A stretch of DNA of 64,000 nucleotides from Phytophthora quininea (taxonomy: Eukaryota; Oomycota; Peronosporomycetes; Peronosporales; Peronosporaceae), in the NCBI GenBank assembly GCA_011947345.1, contig JAAVTG010000111.1:62001-126000 (forward strand), given 5' to 3'. Positions 1 to 11,700 of the stretch are shown piece after piece (position 1 is the first letter of the stretch; each line of letters begins with the position of its first letter). Below the pieces are notes generated by a model that saw only the letters and a list, made by a program, of their open reading frames with translations, did no database searches and had not been told where the DNA came from. The position numbers were made by a program, and so were the translations under genes.

Positions 1-1
1 C

Positions 2-1480
2 GAGTGTCTGGACCTGCTGGACATGCACGACATTGCGGATCAAATTGTTCGCGGCAGCTCGGTGGAGCAGATGAAGCGCTTGACGATCGGCGTGGAGCTG
101 GCGGCTCAGCCGAGCGTGCTTTTCCTTGACGAACCAACTAGTGGACTTGATGCCCGCTCGGCTAAGCTCATCATGGACGGCGTGCGCAAAGTGGCCGATA
201 GTGGCCGCACGATCGTATGCACGATCCACCAGCCTTCCTCTGATGTTTTCTATCTTTTCGACCATTTGTTGCTGTTGAAGCGTGGAGGTGAGACTGTGTT
301 TGTTGGCGAGCTGGGCGACAAGTGCCGCAAGTTGGTCGAGTACTTCGAGGCGATCCCCGGTGTCGCGCCTCTTGTGAAAGGCTACAATCCGGCAACCTGG
401 ATGTTGGAATGCATTGGTGCCGGCGTTAATAACGGTGGCCGCCAGACGGTAGATTTCGTCGAGTACTTCAAGAGCAGCGAGGAGAAGAGACTTCTGGATG
501 TGGAAATGGCTCAAGAAGGAGTCACCGTCCCGGCATCCAATCTCCCCGAAATGGTGTTCTCGAGAAAGCGAGCTGCAAACTCCTGGACTCAGGCCAGGTT
601 TTTAACAATGCGCTTCGTTCGTATGTACTGGCGCACACCCACGTACAACATGACGCGCTTCATCATCGGATTCTTCCTCGCCGTTCTCTTTGGTTTGACA
701 TACGTCGACGTGGAATACGTAAGTTACCAAGGCATCAATGGCGGTGTAGGCATGGTGTTCATGACGACACTGTTCAACGGTATCGTGTCGTTCAACGGCG
801 TGCTTCCTATTGCTTCGGGTGATCGTGCAGCTTTCTACCGCGAGCGCGCGTCGCAGACCTACAACTCGTTGTGGTACTTTATGGGCTCTACACTTGCAGA
901 GATCCCGTACGTGTTTGTCAGCTGTCTACTCTTCACGGTGATCTTCTTCCCTCTCGTCGGGTTTACGGGCTTTGGTACTGGTGTTCTCTACTGGGTGAAT
1001 GTGTCACTGCTGGTGCTAATGCAGACGTACATGGGTCAGCTCTTCGTGTACGCGCTGCCCAGTGTGGAGGTTGCTGCGATCATTGGTGTGCTCATCAACT
1101 CGATTTTCTTCCTGTTCATGGGCTTCAATCCACCGGCCAACTCCATCCCCGAAGGCTACCGCTGGCTGTACACGATAACACCACAGAAGTACTCGCTGTC
1201 GATTCTGATGGCTCTCGTGTTCACAGACTGCCCGAATGAGCCAACGTGGAACAGTGCTTTGGGGGCGTATGAGGATGTTGGGTCGAATCTTGCTTGCCAA
1301 CCCGTGACGAATCTTCCGATCACGATTGATCACATTACTGTCAAGGGCTACGTCGAGTCAGTGTTTGAGATGAAGCACGACGACATTTGGAGCAACTTCG
1401 GCTACGTGTTCCTCTTCATTGGGATACTCCGGTTGCTAGCGCTGCTGTCGCTACGCTACATCAACCACCAGAAGAGATAA
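2..1480 (+). CDS. PDR-type (ABCG) ABC transporter, copy 1, C-terminal part (5' end outside window)
   Basis: Full-size PDR transporters export xenobiotics and lipids across the plasma membrane. The visible 492 codons begin inside the second nucleotide-binding domain and are open to the window edge. Seen: a degenerate second signature (SSVEQMKRLTIG), Walker B (FLDEPTSGLD), H-loop (TIHQPSS), then the second membrane domain with about six hydrophobic segments, ending in NHQKR before TAA. It is uninterrupted, unlike copies 2 and 3. It is clearly a paralogue of those copies but differs at many residues, so it is an older duplicate. It lies tail-to-tail with copy 2. Substrate cannot be inferred. The true start lies upstream of the window. 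Confidence 0.93.
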   Translation, partial: ECLDLLDMHDIADQIVRGSSVEQMKRLTIGVELAAQPSVLFLDEPTSGLDARSAKLIMDGVRKVADSGRTIVCTIHQPSSDVFYLFDHLLLLKRGGETVFVGELGDKCRKLVEYFEAIPGVAPLVKGYNPATWMLECIGAGVNNGGRQTVDFVEYFKSSEEKRLLDVEMAQEGVTVPASNLPEMVFSRKRAANSWTQARFLTMRFVRMYWRTPTYNMTRFIIGFFLAVLFGLTYVDVEYVSYQGINGGVGMVFMTTLFNGIVSFNGVLPIASGDRAAFYRERASQTYNSLWYFMGSTLAEIPYVFVSCLLFTVIFFPLVGFTGFGTGVLYWVNVSLLVLMQTYMGQLFVYALPSVEVAAIIGVLINSIFFLFMGFNPPANSIPEGYRWLYTITPQKYSLSILMALVFTDCPNEPTWNSALGAYEDVGSNLACQPVTNLPITIDHITVKGYVESVFEMKHDDIWSNFGYVFLFIGILRLLALLSLRYINHQKR

Positions 1481-1579
1481 GTAGAGTAGTGTAGTGCAAG
1501 GCTTCAATGCATGGCTTTTGGAGGATCAACTTGTTGGCTGAAGCTGCCTCGGCTTGCAAAATAATAGGATTATGCACGC

Positions 1580-1743
1580 ACAAGTTGCATTTAGCAATGC
1601 GCTCATGAGACCAACAAGTCGCGCCTACACAACAAAGTTGTTCAACTTCTACGTGAGGGCGAACATACATGTAGAAGTTGAACCAGTTTGTTGTATTGGC
1701 GAGAGTTGTTGGTCTCGTGAGCAGCATTGCGAATGCAACTTGT
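1580..1743. repeat. Imperfect palindrome between the tails of PDR copies 1 and 2
   Basis: Arms 1580-1652 and 1671-1743 are reverse complements at about 84% by eye, with no indels, around an 18-nt loop (1653-1670). It arises because the 3' flanks of copies 1 and 2 are homologous and meet tail-to-tail. As RNA or single-stranded DNA it could form a 73-bp hairpin. The outer end of the 5.5-kb inverted repeat falls at this loop. Confidence 0.85.
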
Positions 1744-1926
1744 GAAGGATACATGCACGGTCTTGTCTTCTGTCCAAGCTGCAAGTAAAGCGATGATACA
1801 ATCGATGTCCATGCGCTAGAAGTGTTGAAAACCAAACAGGCGAAGAAGTTGTTTGCCAGGTTAATTAGGTTATTTGTTCAAAAGTATGTCTAAGAGAGTC
1901 GATGACGACCCCCACAAGCTGTCTGC

Positions 1927-4900
1927 TTATCTCTTCTGGTGGTTCAGGAAGCGCAGCGACAGCAACGCCAGCAGCCGGAACACAGCGATGAAGATGAACA
2001 CGTAGCCAAAGTCCGCCCACATGTCCGAGTGATACATGCCGAAGTTGGACTCGATGTAGCCCTTGACCGTCGTGTGGTCGATCGACACGGGCGTGTCCGT
2101 CACGGGCTGGCAGCCGAGCTGCGAGCCAACGTTCTCGTACGCCTTCGTGCTCTCGTTCCAGGTCGGCTCCTGGTCGCACTGGCCGAACACCAGGCCGCCC
2201 AGGATGGCCAGCGGGTACCGCTGCGGGGTGATCGTGTAGAGCCACTTGTAGCCGCTCGGGATCGAGTTGGCCGGCGGGTTGAAGCCCATGAAGAGGAAGA
2301 AGACCGAGTTCATGAGCACACCGATGATGGCGGCCACCTCCACGCTCGGCAGTGCGTACGCCAGGAACTGGCCCATGTAGGCCTGCAGCAGGATCAGCAG
2401 CGACACGTTGATCCAGTAGAGCACCGCCGTGCCGAAGCCCGTGAAGCCCACCATCCAGAACCACACGACCGTGAAGATGAAGCCGCTCGCGAACACGTAC
2501 GGGATCTCCGCCAGCGTCGAGCCCACAAAGTACCACAGCGCGTTGTACGTCTGCGCCGCGCGCTCGCGGTAGAACGACTCGCGCTCCTCGCACGTGATCG
2601 GGAGCACGCTGTTGAACGACACGATGCCGTTGAAGAGCGTCGTCATGAACACCATGCCCACGCCGCCGTTGATGCCCTGGTAGCTCGTGTAGTCGCCGTT
2701 CAGGAACACCAGGCCGAACACGAGCGCAAGCAGGAACGTCACGATGAAGCGCGTCAGGTTGTACGACGGCGTGCGCCAGTACATGTTCATGAAGCGCCCC
2801 ACCAGAAAGCGCGCCTGCGTCCGCGAGTTGGCCGCGCGCTTCTTCGAGAAGACCATCTCCTGGAAGTCGGGCGACGGGACCGTCACGCCCTCCTTGGCCA
2901 TGTTGGCGTCGAGGATGCGCTTCTCCGCGCTGCCCTTGAACACCTCCACGAAGTCCGTCGAGCCGGCCGCGTGGCCCACGCCGGCGCCGATCACCTCCAG
3001 CATCCACGTGGCCGGATTGTAGCCCTTGGGAAGCGGGGCCACGCCGGGGATCGACTCGAAGTACTCGACCAGCTTGCGGCACTTGTCGCCCAGCTCGCCA
3101 ACAAACACTGTCTCGCCACCGCGCTTCAGCAGCAGCAGGTTGTCGAACAGATAGAAGACCTCCGACGAAGGCTGGTGGATCGTGCACACGATCGTGCGGC
3201 CGCTGTCCGCCACCTTGCGCACGCCGTCCATGATGAGCTTGGCCGAGCGCGCGTCCAGACCGCTGGTCGGCTCGTCCAGGAAGATCACGCTCGGCTGAGC
3301 CGCCAGCTCCACGCCGATCGTCAAGCGCTTCATCTGCTCCACCGAGCTGCCGCGGATGATCTGGTCCGCGATGTCATGCATGTCTAGCAGGTCCAGACAC
3401 TCGTTCACCGAGTCGAACTTGACGCTGTCTGGGATGCTGCTGTCCTGGCGCAGGAACGCGCTGAACGTGAACGCCTCGCGGAACGTCGACGACTCCGAGT
3501 GCACGTCCATCTGTTCGCAGTAGCCCGTGCAGCGGCGGATGGCCAGGTCGTTGGCCTCGTAGCCGTTCAGCAGGATCTTGCCCTTGATGGTGCCGCCGGT
3601 CTTGCGGCCCGCGATCACGTCCATCAGCGTCGTCTTGCCGGCGCCCGACGAGCCCATCAGCGCCGTCACGGAGCCGGGCATGGCGAAGCCACTGATGCCC
3701 TTGAGCAAGTCCAGCGACTCCTTCGGGTTCTTCGGGTTCGGCACCGAGTACCACAAGTCCTGGAACGCCACCGTCACCGGCGTGAAGTTCTTCTCGCGCT
3801 GCTGCACCTCCACCACGAAGGCGTCGGGGCCGTTCGCGCGCCGCTCGACTTGCCCTTCTTGGGGGTCATCGCCAGCGCGTAGCTGCCGGCCTCGTTCTCG
3901 TCCACGGTCTTCTTGGTCAGCACCTGTAGCGCTTGTACTCCAGCACCAGGTAGCCCAGGAACATGAAGACCACGTAGGCCGCAATCATGAAGATGATGCC
4001 GTAGATGATCCAGCTCTTGGCGGACGGCACGTTGTACATCGACAGGTAGTACTCGCCCATGAACATGCCGAACTCCGAGCAGTAGTCCACGCCCTCGTAC
4101 ACACACACCTCGAAGACCGACGACCGGTACTGGTTGACGGCCAGCGCGCGCAGGCACCAGGCGATGGGATCGATCCAGTAGATCCACACGAGCCAGTCCG
4201 GCATTTGGCTCTTGGTCACGATGAAGCCCGCGAACAGCACGAAGAAGAGGATCGTGACCATGGCGATCGGCTTGAAATGTGCAGGTCCGGCGACACGGAC
4301 GCGATGAAGAAGAACCAGGCCGCGAACGCCAGGTTCGTCAGCATGAGCATGATGAGGTAGATGATGAAGGCGCTCGCGGACGACACGAAGCCGCACAGCC
4401 AGTACACGAGCGGGCCGAACACGATCGTCTCGGCGAACGCCATCGGGATCTGCGAGACCGAGCACGAGAGCACGTAGGACGCCGTTCGGTAGAAGTTGGC
4501 GCCGCGCTGCTTGTAGAAGATGTCGCGCGCCGCCATGAAGGTCGGGATCTGCGACGCCTGGCCCAGCGACAGGAACAGCACGGCCTGGAACAGCACGCCC
4601 AGCAGCACCTGCACGTTCACCGGGTCCACGTTCCAGAAGGTCGACGCGTTGACGAGCCCCATGACGATCACCATGATGCCTCGGCCCTTGAGGAACGCCG
4701 TGTTGCGCATCGTCACCTTGTTCTGGCGCTCCATCAGCGTCAGCGTGCTATCCCAGAACGACTGGTGGAACTCGGGCATCGGGTCGATGTCGTTGCTCAC
4801 GTTCTCCAGCAGCGCCGGGTCGTGCGGAGTCTCCAGCGCCGTCAGCATGTCGCGGTGGATCCTCGAGCGGCGGAAGTGGTCGGCGAACTCGCTCGCCAGC

Positions 4901-6043
4901 CGCGGGTGGTGCACCAAGCCCGACGGCAGGCCCGCCTCGTACTTGTACTGCTGGTTCGTGCCCAGATCCAGCAGGTAGTCGGCCACGTCGCGCTCGGGCG
5001 GACACCGGAAGCCCAGGCCTTCGAAGTAGCCCTCCACCTGCTCGCGCGGGCCGTGGTACATGACCTCGCCCTCGTTCAGGATGATAACGTCGTCGAACAG
5101 CGCGAAGACCTCGGGCGCCGGCTGCAGCAGCGCGATGACGACGGTCTTCTGCAGCTTCTTGGCGATGCTGCGCTGCGTCTTGATGATGTCGAAGGTGGCG
5201 GCGCTGTCCAGCCCCGTGCTGATCTCGTCCATGAGTGTCACGTACTTCATGCCGAACTCCATCTCGCCCGTGGTCACGCGCTTGCGCTCGCCGCCCGAGA
5301 CGCCGCGCATCATGCCATTGCCCACGATAGTGTCCTGGCAGTTGTCGAGCCCGAGCTGCTGGATGACCACGTCCGGGTAGTGCGCGAAGAGCGCCTTAGC
5401 GGCCTCGAGCGCCGCCTGGTTCTCCTCGGGGTGCCCTTGGACAGCTTGTCCTCGGCGCGCTTGGAGACCTGGCCGCCGCAGAAGCGGTGCGCCAGCTCCA
5501 GCGTCTCCTTAACCGTGAGCGTGGGGAAGTGCTTGTCGCGCTGCGTGACGTAGGCCACGAACTGCGGCAGGCGCTTGAGGATGTCGGCCTGCGAGACGCC
5601 GTTGTACGTGACTTCGCCCTCGATGTTCACGTTCTTCTCGAGCGGGAAGCGGCCGCTCAGCACCTTCATGAAGCTCGACTTGCCCGAGCCCGGCTGGCCC
5701 AGCACGAGCGTGATGGTGCCCGGCTTGAGCACGCCGCTGGCGTTGCGCAGGATCTCCTTGCGCACCACGTGCTTCTTGGCGTTGAACTTGGCCAGGCTCT
5801 TCTTGGCCGTGTTCCAGACCGTGGGCAGCTCTGTCTTGCTCTCGTCTTCCTCGACCACCACCACGTCGGCGGCGATGCTCAGGTTCTGGAAGCGCACCTC
5901 CATCTGCGGCATGGCGCGACCCAGCGCGGCCTCGAAGCGCGAGGCCACGTAGTCGTGCAGCACCTCGGGCCCGTAGGCCATGAGCGCGGCGCCCGACTCG
6001 TGGCCGGGGTCCTCTCGTCTTGCTGCGAAGAGGCAGTCGACAT
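1927..6043 (-). CDS. PDR-type ABC transporter, copy 2 (complete length, several frameshifts)
   Basis: About 1,370 codons, the usual full PDR length: NBD1-TMD1-NBD2-TMD2. Seen on the minus strand: NBD1 Walker A (GQPGSGKSS), signature VSGGERKRVTTG, Walker B (LMDEISTGLD); NBD2 Walker A (GSSGAGKTT), FLDEPTSGLD and a C-terminal NHQKR. The start is either ATG 6043, needing a frame change at a C4 run (6006-6009), or the in-frame ATG at 5981. Further frame breaks lie at a C4 run (5428-5431) and a T3 run (4275-4277), both shared with copy 3. Private to this copy are a 16-bp deletion near 3922-3925 and a 2-bp insertion near 3836-3843. It may be a pseudogene, or the shared breaks may be consensus errors; the private 16-bp loss looks like real damage. 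Confidence 0.85.
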
Positions 6044-6115
6044 GAGCGGCGGGTCGACAGCTAGATACGGTGGGGATAAATAAAGGCTGCGGTCGACGTC
6101 GCTCCTGTCGGGCGA

Positions 6116-6127
6116 GTTGGGGAATGA
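6116..6127 (-). promoter_or_regulatory. Oomycete Inr-like start-site element of PDR copy 2
   Basis: Minus-strand TCATTCCCCAAC fits the known oomycete Inr (TCAYTY) followed by an FPR-like core. It lies about 73 bp upstream of ATG 6043. The identical element occurs in the mirrored position for copy 3. Confidence 0.5.
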
Positions 6128-7159
6128 GTGGTGTCGTCGGCGGAGGGGTCCGACGCGGGGAGCGACGACCGACGATGTGTGTGTGCCGTGCAGGCAAGAG
6201 AGCTCCAACGCAGGCGGTTTGCGCGTAATAGCGCGCGGGATTGCTCGCGCGGCCGGTTGACGCAACGGCCCTACCCTGACAGGCGGTGCCTGATTGGCTG
6301 GTCAAGCTCGCTTCGTTTCAGCCTTTTGGATACTGGTCTCTCGATTGTCGAGACCCCGCCGTACATTGTCGAGACCGGCCCCAACGGTCTCTGGTTGAGG
6401 ACAACATTAGCCTGCTTGTGCTCGACGCAGCGGCATCTTGAGCCGCAGGGGTGGGGACACGACGCCCGCGGTGCGGACTTGTCAAACAAAAGCGCGGTAA
6501 GTCAGCTCTGGCGGTGGGACACTTGAGGTGGTGCGAGCAAACACGCTCGATGCATGACGCGCACTGCAGCGGGTAGGGCGAGGGCATCATCATTTGGGCA
6601 GCTCCACCTCTGATTCGTGCAGCGCGTGCTTCCTGTGCGCTTTGCCAGTCGCCGCCAGTCGCCGCAGCTGGGCTGTCATCGGTTGATGCGCTGACATCCA
6701 GCAGCAGACCGGCTGGCCGCAACTTGTGCGGGCTGCGAAGGCCGGTCCCGGCATTTGCAGCGCCGCAGGGCGCGCTCTGTTGCCTGCCGAGAGCCGTTGC
6801 TATACCATTGCGACTTGACCGGCGGTCTTTTGACGCTTCCGCTGACACGACCCAACAGTCCGTCGGTGGTGCTACTCGTCGCTGATTGGATGAAATTTGC
6901 GATGCTAAACGGTGCAAGATCAGCATGCATTCCCCGGTGGATTTCGCGCACTCGTCGGACGTAGCGCACCGCCGACAAGTGTCTTCGCTCAGCTGTCTCG
7001 TGGCTTTCCGATTTTGCAGTTGATTTCGGCGGAGCCTTCAGTGCCAGCCTCATCTGGGGACTTCTTTTGCGCTCATTTCGCCAGTACGTACGGAGTGGTG
7101 AGCAAACTGGCAGACTCAAACTGGAGTCTCCAGCTATACACATACGCAGTAGAATCCCA

Positions 7160-7579
7160 GCAGTTGTTCTATAAGTTGATCGCCTTTGTCGTACACACTA
7201 GCCACTACGTCATTTTCATGTTACTGTTAGTCCCCTGGCGACGTTCACCATTGCCGTTCCCTTCGGACGTTTGACCAGAGCTCATCTAGTTTCGTTGGCC
7301 GGGCCCTATAGCCTGGCACATGCAAGTGCTCGGTAAGTGCTGCATTACGCTAACCGCGCACGGCACTCTAGTTACTATTTTGTTACAGCGCCAGACTTTC
7401 GGAAATGAGACGAGCGGTCATTTTCTGAAGACCACCAAAACTGAAGACCGCCAAAACTGAAGACGGACAATTCTCGAAGAACGTCACAGCAAAGTGACAA
7501 AAGGGCGAAGTACACGGCACCAATGTATTGCTTTACAGCACTGGCACTAGTACCGGTACGTGCATCTGTGTAGAAACTA
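7160..7579. other. 420-bp unique spacer at the centre of the PDR inverted repeat
   Basis: This is the only non-palindromic DNA between the arms. It carries two and a half copies of a 16-bp tandem repeat from 7427 (GAAGACCACCAAAACT, then a one-base variant, then GAAGACGG). No coding signal is visible. It sits between two divergent transporter genes and so between their presumed promoters. Confidence 0.75.
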
Positions 7580-8619
7580 TGGGATTCTACTGCGTATGTG
7601 TATAGCTGGAGACTCCAGTTTGGAGTCTGCCAGTTTGCTCACCACTCCGTGCGTACTGGCGAAATGAGCGCAAAAGAGCCCCCAGATGAGGCTGGCACTG
7701 AAGGCTCCGCCCGAAATCAACTGCAAAATCGGAAAGCCACGAGACAGCTGAGCGAAGACACTTGTCGGCGGTGCGCTACGTCCGACGAGTGCGCGAAATC
7801 CACCGGGGAATGCATGCTGATCTTGCACCGTTTAGCATCGCAAATTTCATCCAATCAGCGACGAGTAGCACCACCGACGGACTGTTGGGTCGTGTCAGCG
7901 GAAGCGTCAAAAGACCGCCGGTCAAGTCGCAATGGTATTAACAGCAACGGCTCTCGGCAGGCAACAGAGCGCGCCCTGCGGCGCTGCCGTGCCGGGGACC
8001 GGCCTTCGCAGCCCGCACAAGTTGCGACCAGCCGGTCTGCTGCTGGATGTCAGCGCATCAACCGATGACAGCCCAGCTGCGGCGACTGGCGGCGACTGGC
8101 AAAGCGCACAGGAAGCACGCGATGCACGAATCAGAGGTGGAGCTGCCCAAATGATGATGCCCTCGCCCTACCCGCTGCAGTGCGCGTCATGCATCGAGCG
8201 TGTTTGCTCGCACCACCTCAAGTGTCCCACCGCCAGAGCTGACTTACCGCGCTTTTGTTTGACAAGTCCGCACCGCGGGCGTCGTGTCCCCACCCCTGCG
8301 GCGCAAGATGCCGCTGCGTCGAGCACAAGCAGGCTAACGTTGTCCCTCAACCAGAGACCGTTGGGGCCGGTCTCGACAATGTACGGCGGGGTCTCGACAA
8401 TCGAGAGACCAGTATCCAAAAGGCTGAAACGAAGCGAGCTTGACCAGCCAATCAGGCACCGCCTGTCAGGGTAGGGCCGTTGCGTCAACCGGCCGCGCGA
8501 GCAATCCCGCGCGCTATTACGCGCAAACCGCCTGCGTTGCAGCTCTCTTGCCTGCACGGCACACACACACATCGTCGGTCGTCGCTCCCCGCCTCGGACC
8601 CCTCCGCCGACGACACCAC

Positions 8620-8631
8620 TCATTCCCCAAC
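8620..8631 (+). promoter_or_regulatory. Oomycete Inr-like start-site element of PDR copy 3
   Basis: TCATTCCCCAAC, 73 bp before the ATG at 8704 and mirrored exactly at 6116-6127. It matches the TCAYTY initiator with CA-containing flank described for oomycete core promoters. Confidence 0.5.
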
Positions 8632-8703
8632 TCGCCCGACAGGAGCGACGTCGACCGCAGCCTTTATTTATCCCCACCGTATCTAGCTGTCGACCCGCCG
8701 CTC

Positions 8704-11700
8704 ATGTCGACTGCCTCTTCGCAGCAAGACGAGAGGACCCCGGCCACGAGTCGGGCGCCGCGCTCATGGCCTACGGGCCCGAGGTGCTGCACGACTACGT
8801 GGCCTCGCGCTTCGAGGCCGCGCTGGGTCGCGCCATGCCGCAGATGGAGGTGCGCTTCCAGAACCTGAGCATCGCCGCCGACGTGGTGGTGGTCGAGGAA
8901 GACGAGAGCAAGACAGAGCTGCCCACGGTCTGGAACACGGCCAAGAAGAGCCTGGCCAAGTTCAACGCCAAGAAGCACGTGGTGCGCAAGGAGATCCTGC
9001 GCAACGCCAGCGGCGTGCTCAAGCCGGGCACCATCACGCTCGTGCTGGGCCAGCCGGGCTCGGGCAAGTCGAGCTTCATGAAGGTGCTGAGCGGCCGCTT
9101 CCCGCTCGAGAAGAATGTGAACATCGAGGGCGAAGTCACGTACAACGGCGTCTCGCAGGCCGACATCCTCAAGCGCCTGCCGCAGTTCGTGGCCTACGTC
9201 ACGCAGCGCGACAAGCACTTCCCCACGCTCACGGTTAAGGAGACGCTGGAGCTGGCGCACCGCTTCTGCGGCGGCCAGGTCTCCAAGCGCGCCGAGGACA
9301 AGCTGTCCAAGGGCACCCCGAGGAGAACCAGGCGGCGCTCGAGGCCGCCAAGGCGCTCTTCGCGCACTACCCGGACGTGGTCATCCAGCAGCTCGGGCTC
9401 GACAACTGCCAGGACACTATCGTGGGCAATGGCATGATGCGCGGCGTCTCGGGCGGCGAGCGCAAGCGCGTGACCACGGGCGAGATGGAGTTCGGCATGA
9501 AGTACGTGACACTCATGGACGAAATCAGCACGGGGCTGGACAGCGCCGCCACCTTCGACATCATCAAGACGCAGCGCAGCATCGCCAAGAAGCTGCAGAA
9601 GACCGTCGTCATCGCGCTGCTGCAGCCGGCGCCCGAGGTCTTCGCGCTGTTCGACGACGTTATCATCCTGAACGAGGGCGAGGTCATGTACCACGGCCCG
9701 CGCGAGCAGGTGGAGGGCTACTTCGAAGGCCTGGGCTTCCGGTGTCCGCCCGAGCGCGACGTGGCCGACTACCTGCTGGATCTGGGCACGAACCAGCAGT
9801 ACAAGTACGAGGCGGGCCTGCCGTCGGGCTTGGTGCACCACCCGCGGCTGGCGAGCGAGTTCGCCGACCACTTCCGCCGCTCGAGGATCCACCGCGACAT
9901 GCTGACGGCGCTGGAGACTCCGCACGACCCGGCGCTGCTGGAGAACGTGAGCAACGACATCGACCCGATGCCCGAGTTCCACCAGTCGTTCTGGGATAGC
10001 ACGCTGACGCTGATGGAGCGCCAGAACAAGGTGACGATGCGCAACACGGCGTTCCTCAAGGGCCGAGGCATCATGGTGATCGTCATGGGGCTCGTCAATG
10101 CGTCGACCTTCTGGAACGTGGACCCGGTGAACGTGCAGGTGCTGCTGGGCGTGCTGTTCCAGGCCGTGCTGTTCCTGTCGCTGGGCCAGGCGTCGCAGAT
10201 CCCGACCTTCATGGCGGCGCGCGACATCTTCTACAAGCAGCGCGGCGCCAACTTCTACCGAACGGCGTCCTACGTGCTCTCGTGCTCGGTCTCGCAGATC
10301 CCGATGGCGTTCGCCGAGACGATCGTGTTCGGCCCGCTCGTGTACTGGCTGTGCGGCTTCGTGTCGTCCGCGAGCGCCTTCATCGTCTACCTCATCATGC
10401 TCATGCTGACGAACCTGGCGTTCGCGGCCTGGTTCTTCTTCATCGCGTCCGTGTCGCCGGACCTGCACATTTCAAGCCGATCGCCATGGTCACGATCCTC
10501 TTCTTCGTGCTGTTCGCGGGCTTCATCGTGACCAAGAGCCAAATGCCGGACTGGCTCGTGTGGATCTACTGGATCGATCCCATCGCCTGGTGCCTGCGCG
10601 CGCTGGCCGTCAACCAGTACCGGTCGTCGGTCTTCGAGGTGTGTGTGTACGAGGGCGTGGACTACTGCTCGGAGTTCGGCATGTTCATGGGCGAGTACTA
10701 CCTGTCGATGTACAACGTGCCGTCCGCCAAGAGCTGGATCATCTACGGCATCATCTTCATGATTGCGGCCTACGTGGTCTTCATGTTCCTGGGCTACCTG
10801 GTGCTGGAGTACAAGCGCTACGAGAGTCCGGAGCACACGATGCTGACCAAGAAGACCGTGGACGAGAACGAGGCCGGCAGCTACGCGCTGGCGATGACCC
10901 CCAAGAAGGGCAAGTCGAGCGGCGCGAACGGCCCCGACGCCTTCGTGGTGGAGGTGCAGCAGCGCGAGAAGAACTTCACGCCGGTGACGGTGGCGTTCCA
11001 GGACTTGTGGTACTCGGTGCCGAACCCGAAGAACCCGAAGGAGTCGCTGGACTTGCTCAAGGGCATCAGTGGCTTCGCCATGCCCGGCTCCGTGACGGCG
11101 CTGATGGGCTCGTCGGGCGCCGGCAAGACGACACTGATGGACGTGATCGCGGGCCGCAAGACCGGCGGCACCATCAAGGGCAAGATCCTGCTGAACGGCT
11201 ACGAGGCCAACGACCTGGCCATCCGCCGCTGCACGGGCTACTGCGAGCAGATGGACGTGCACTCGGAGTCGTCGACGTTCCGCGAGGCGTTCACGTTCAG
11301 CGCGTTCCTGCGCCAGGACAGCAGCATCCCGGACAGCGTCAAGTTCGACTCGGTGAACGAGTGTCTGGATCTGCTGGACATGCATGACATCGCGGACCAG
11401 ATCATCCGCGGCAGCTCGGTGGAGCAGATGAAGCGCTTGACGATCGGCGTGGAGCTGGCGGCTCAGCCGAGCGTGATCTTCCTGGACGAGCCGACCAGCG
11501 GTCTGGACGCGCGCTCGGCCAAGCTCATCATGGACGGCGTGCGCAAGGTGGCGGACAGCGGCCGCACGATCGTGTGCACGATCCACCAGCCTTCGTCGGA
11601 GGTCTTCTATCTGTTCGACAACCTGCTGCTGCTGAAGCGTGGAGGTGAGACTGTGTTCGTGGGCGAGCTGGGCGACAAGTGCCGCAAGCTGGTCGAGTAC

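Larger units (their letters stand above)
1654..7159. repeat. Left arm of 5.5-kb inverted repeat
   Basis: Reverse complement of 7580-13106. Over 4216-6083 the paired coordinates always sum to 14747, so that stretch has no indels. Nearer the outer end the sum becomes 14760, explained by a 16-bp deletion (about 3922-3925) and a 2-bp insertion (about 3836-3843) in this arm and a 1-bp deletion in the other. The arm holds all of PDR copy 2 plus about 1.1 kb of upstream DNA. The innermost kilobase has more differences and small indels than the coding part. Confidence 0.95.

Noticed and set aside
4279..5553. Long antisense open frames through the PDR genes (e.g. 424 codons at 4279-5553, 9194-10468, 1939-3387)
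   Set aside because: They mirror real coding frames with strong GC bias at the third position; products are His/Arg/Leu-rich low-complexity shadows with no domain.
6271..8474. Open frames of 100-200 codons in the upstream parts of the palindrome arms
   Set aside because: The equivalent frames in the two arms are interrupted or shifted relative to each other, so they are not maintained as protein.
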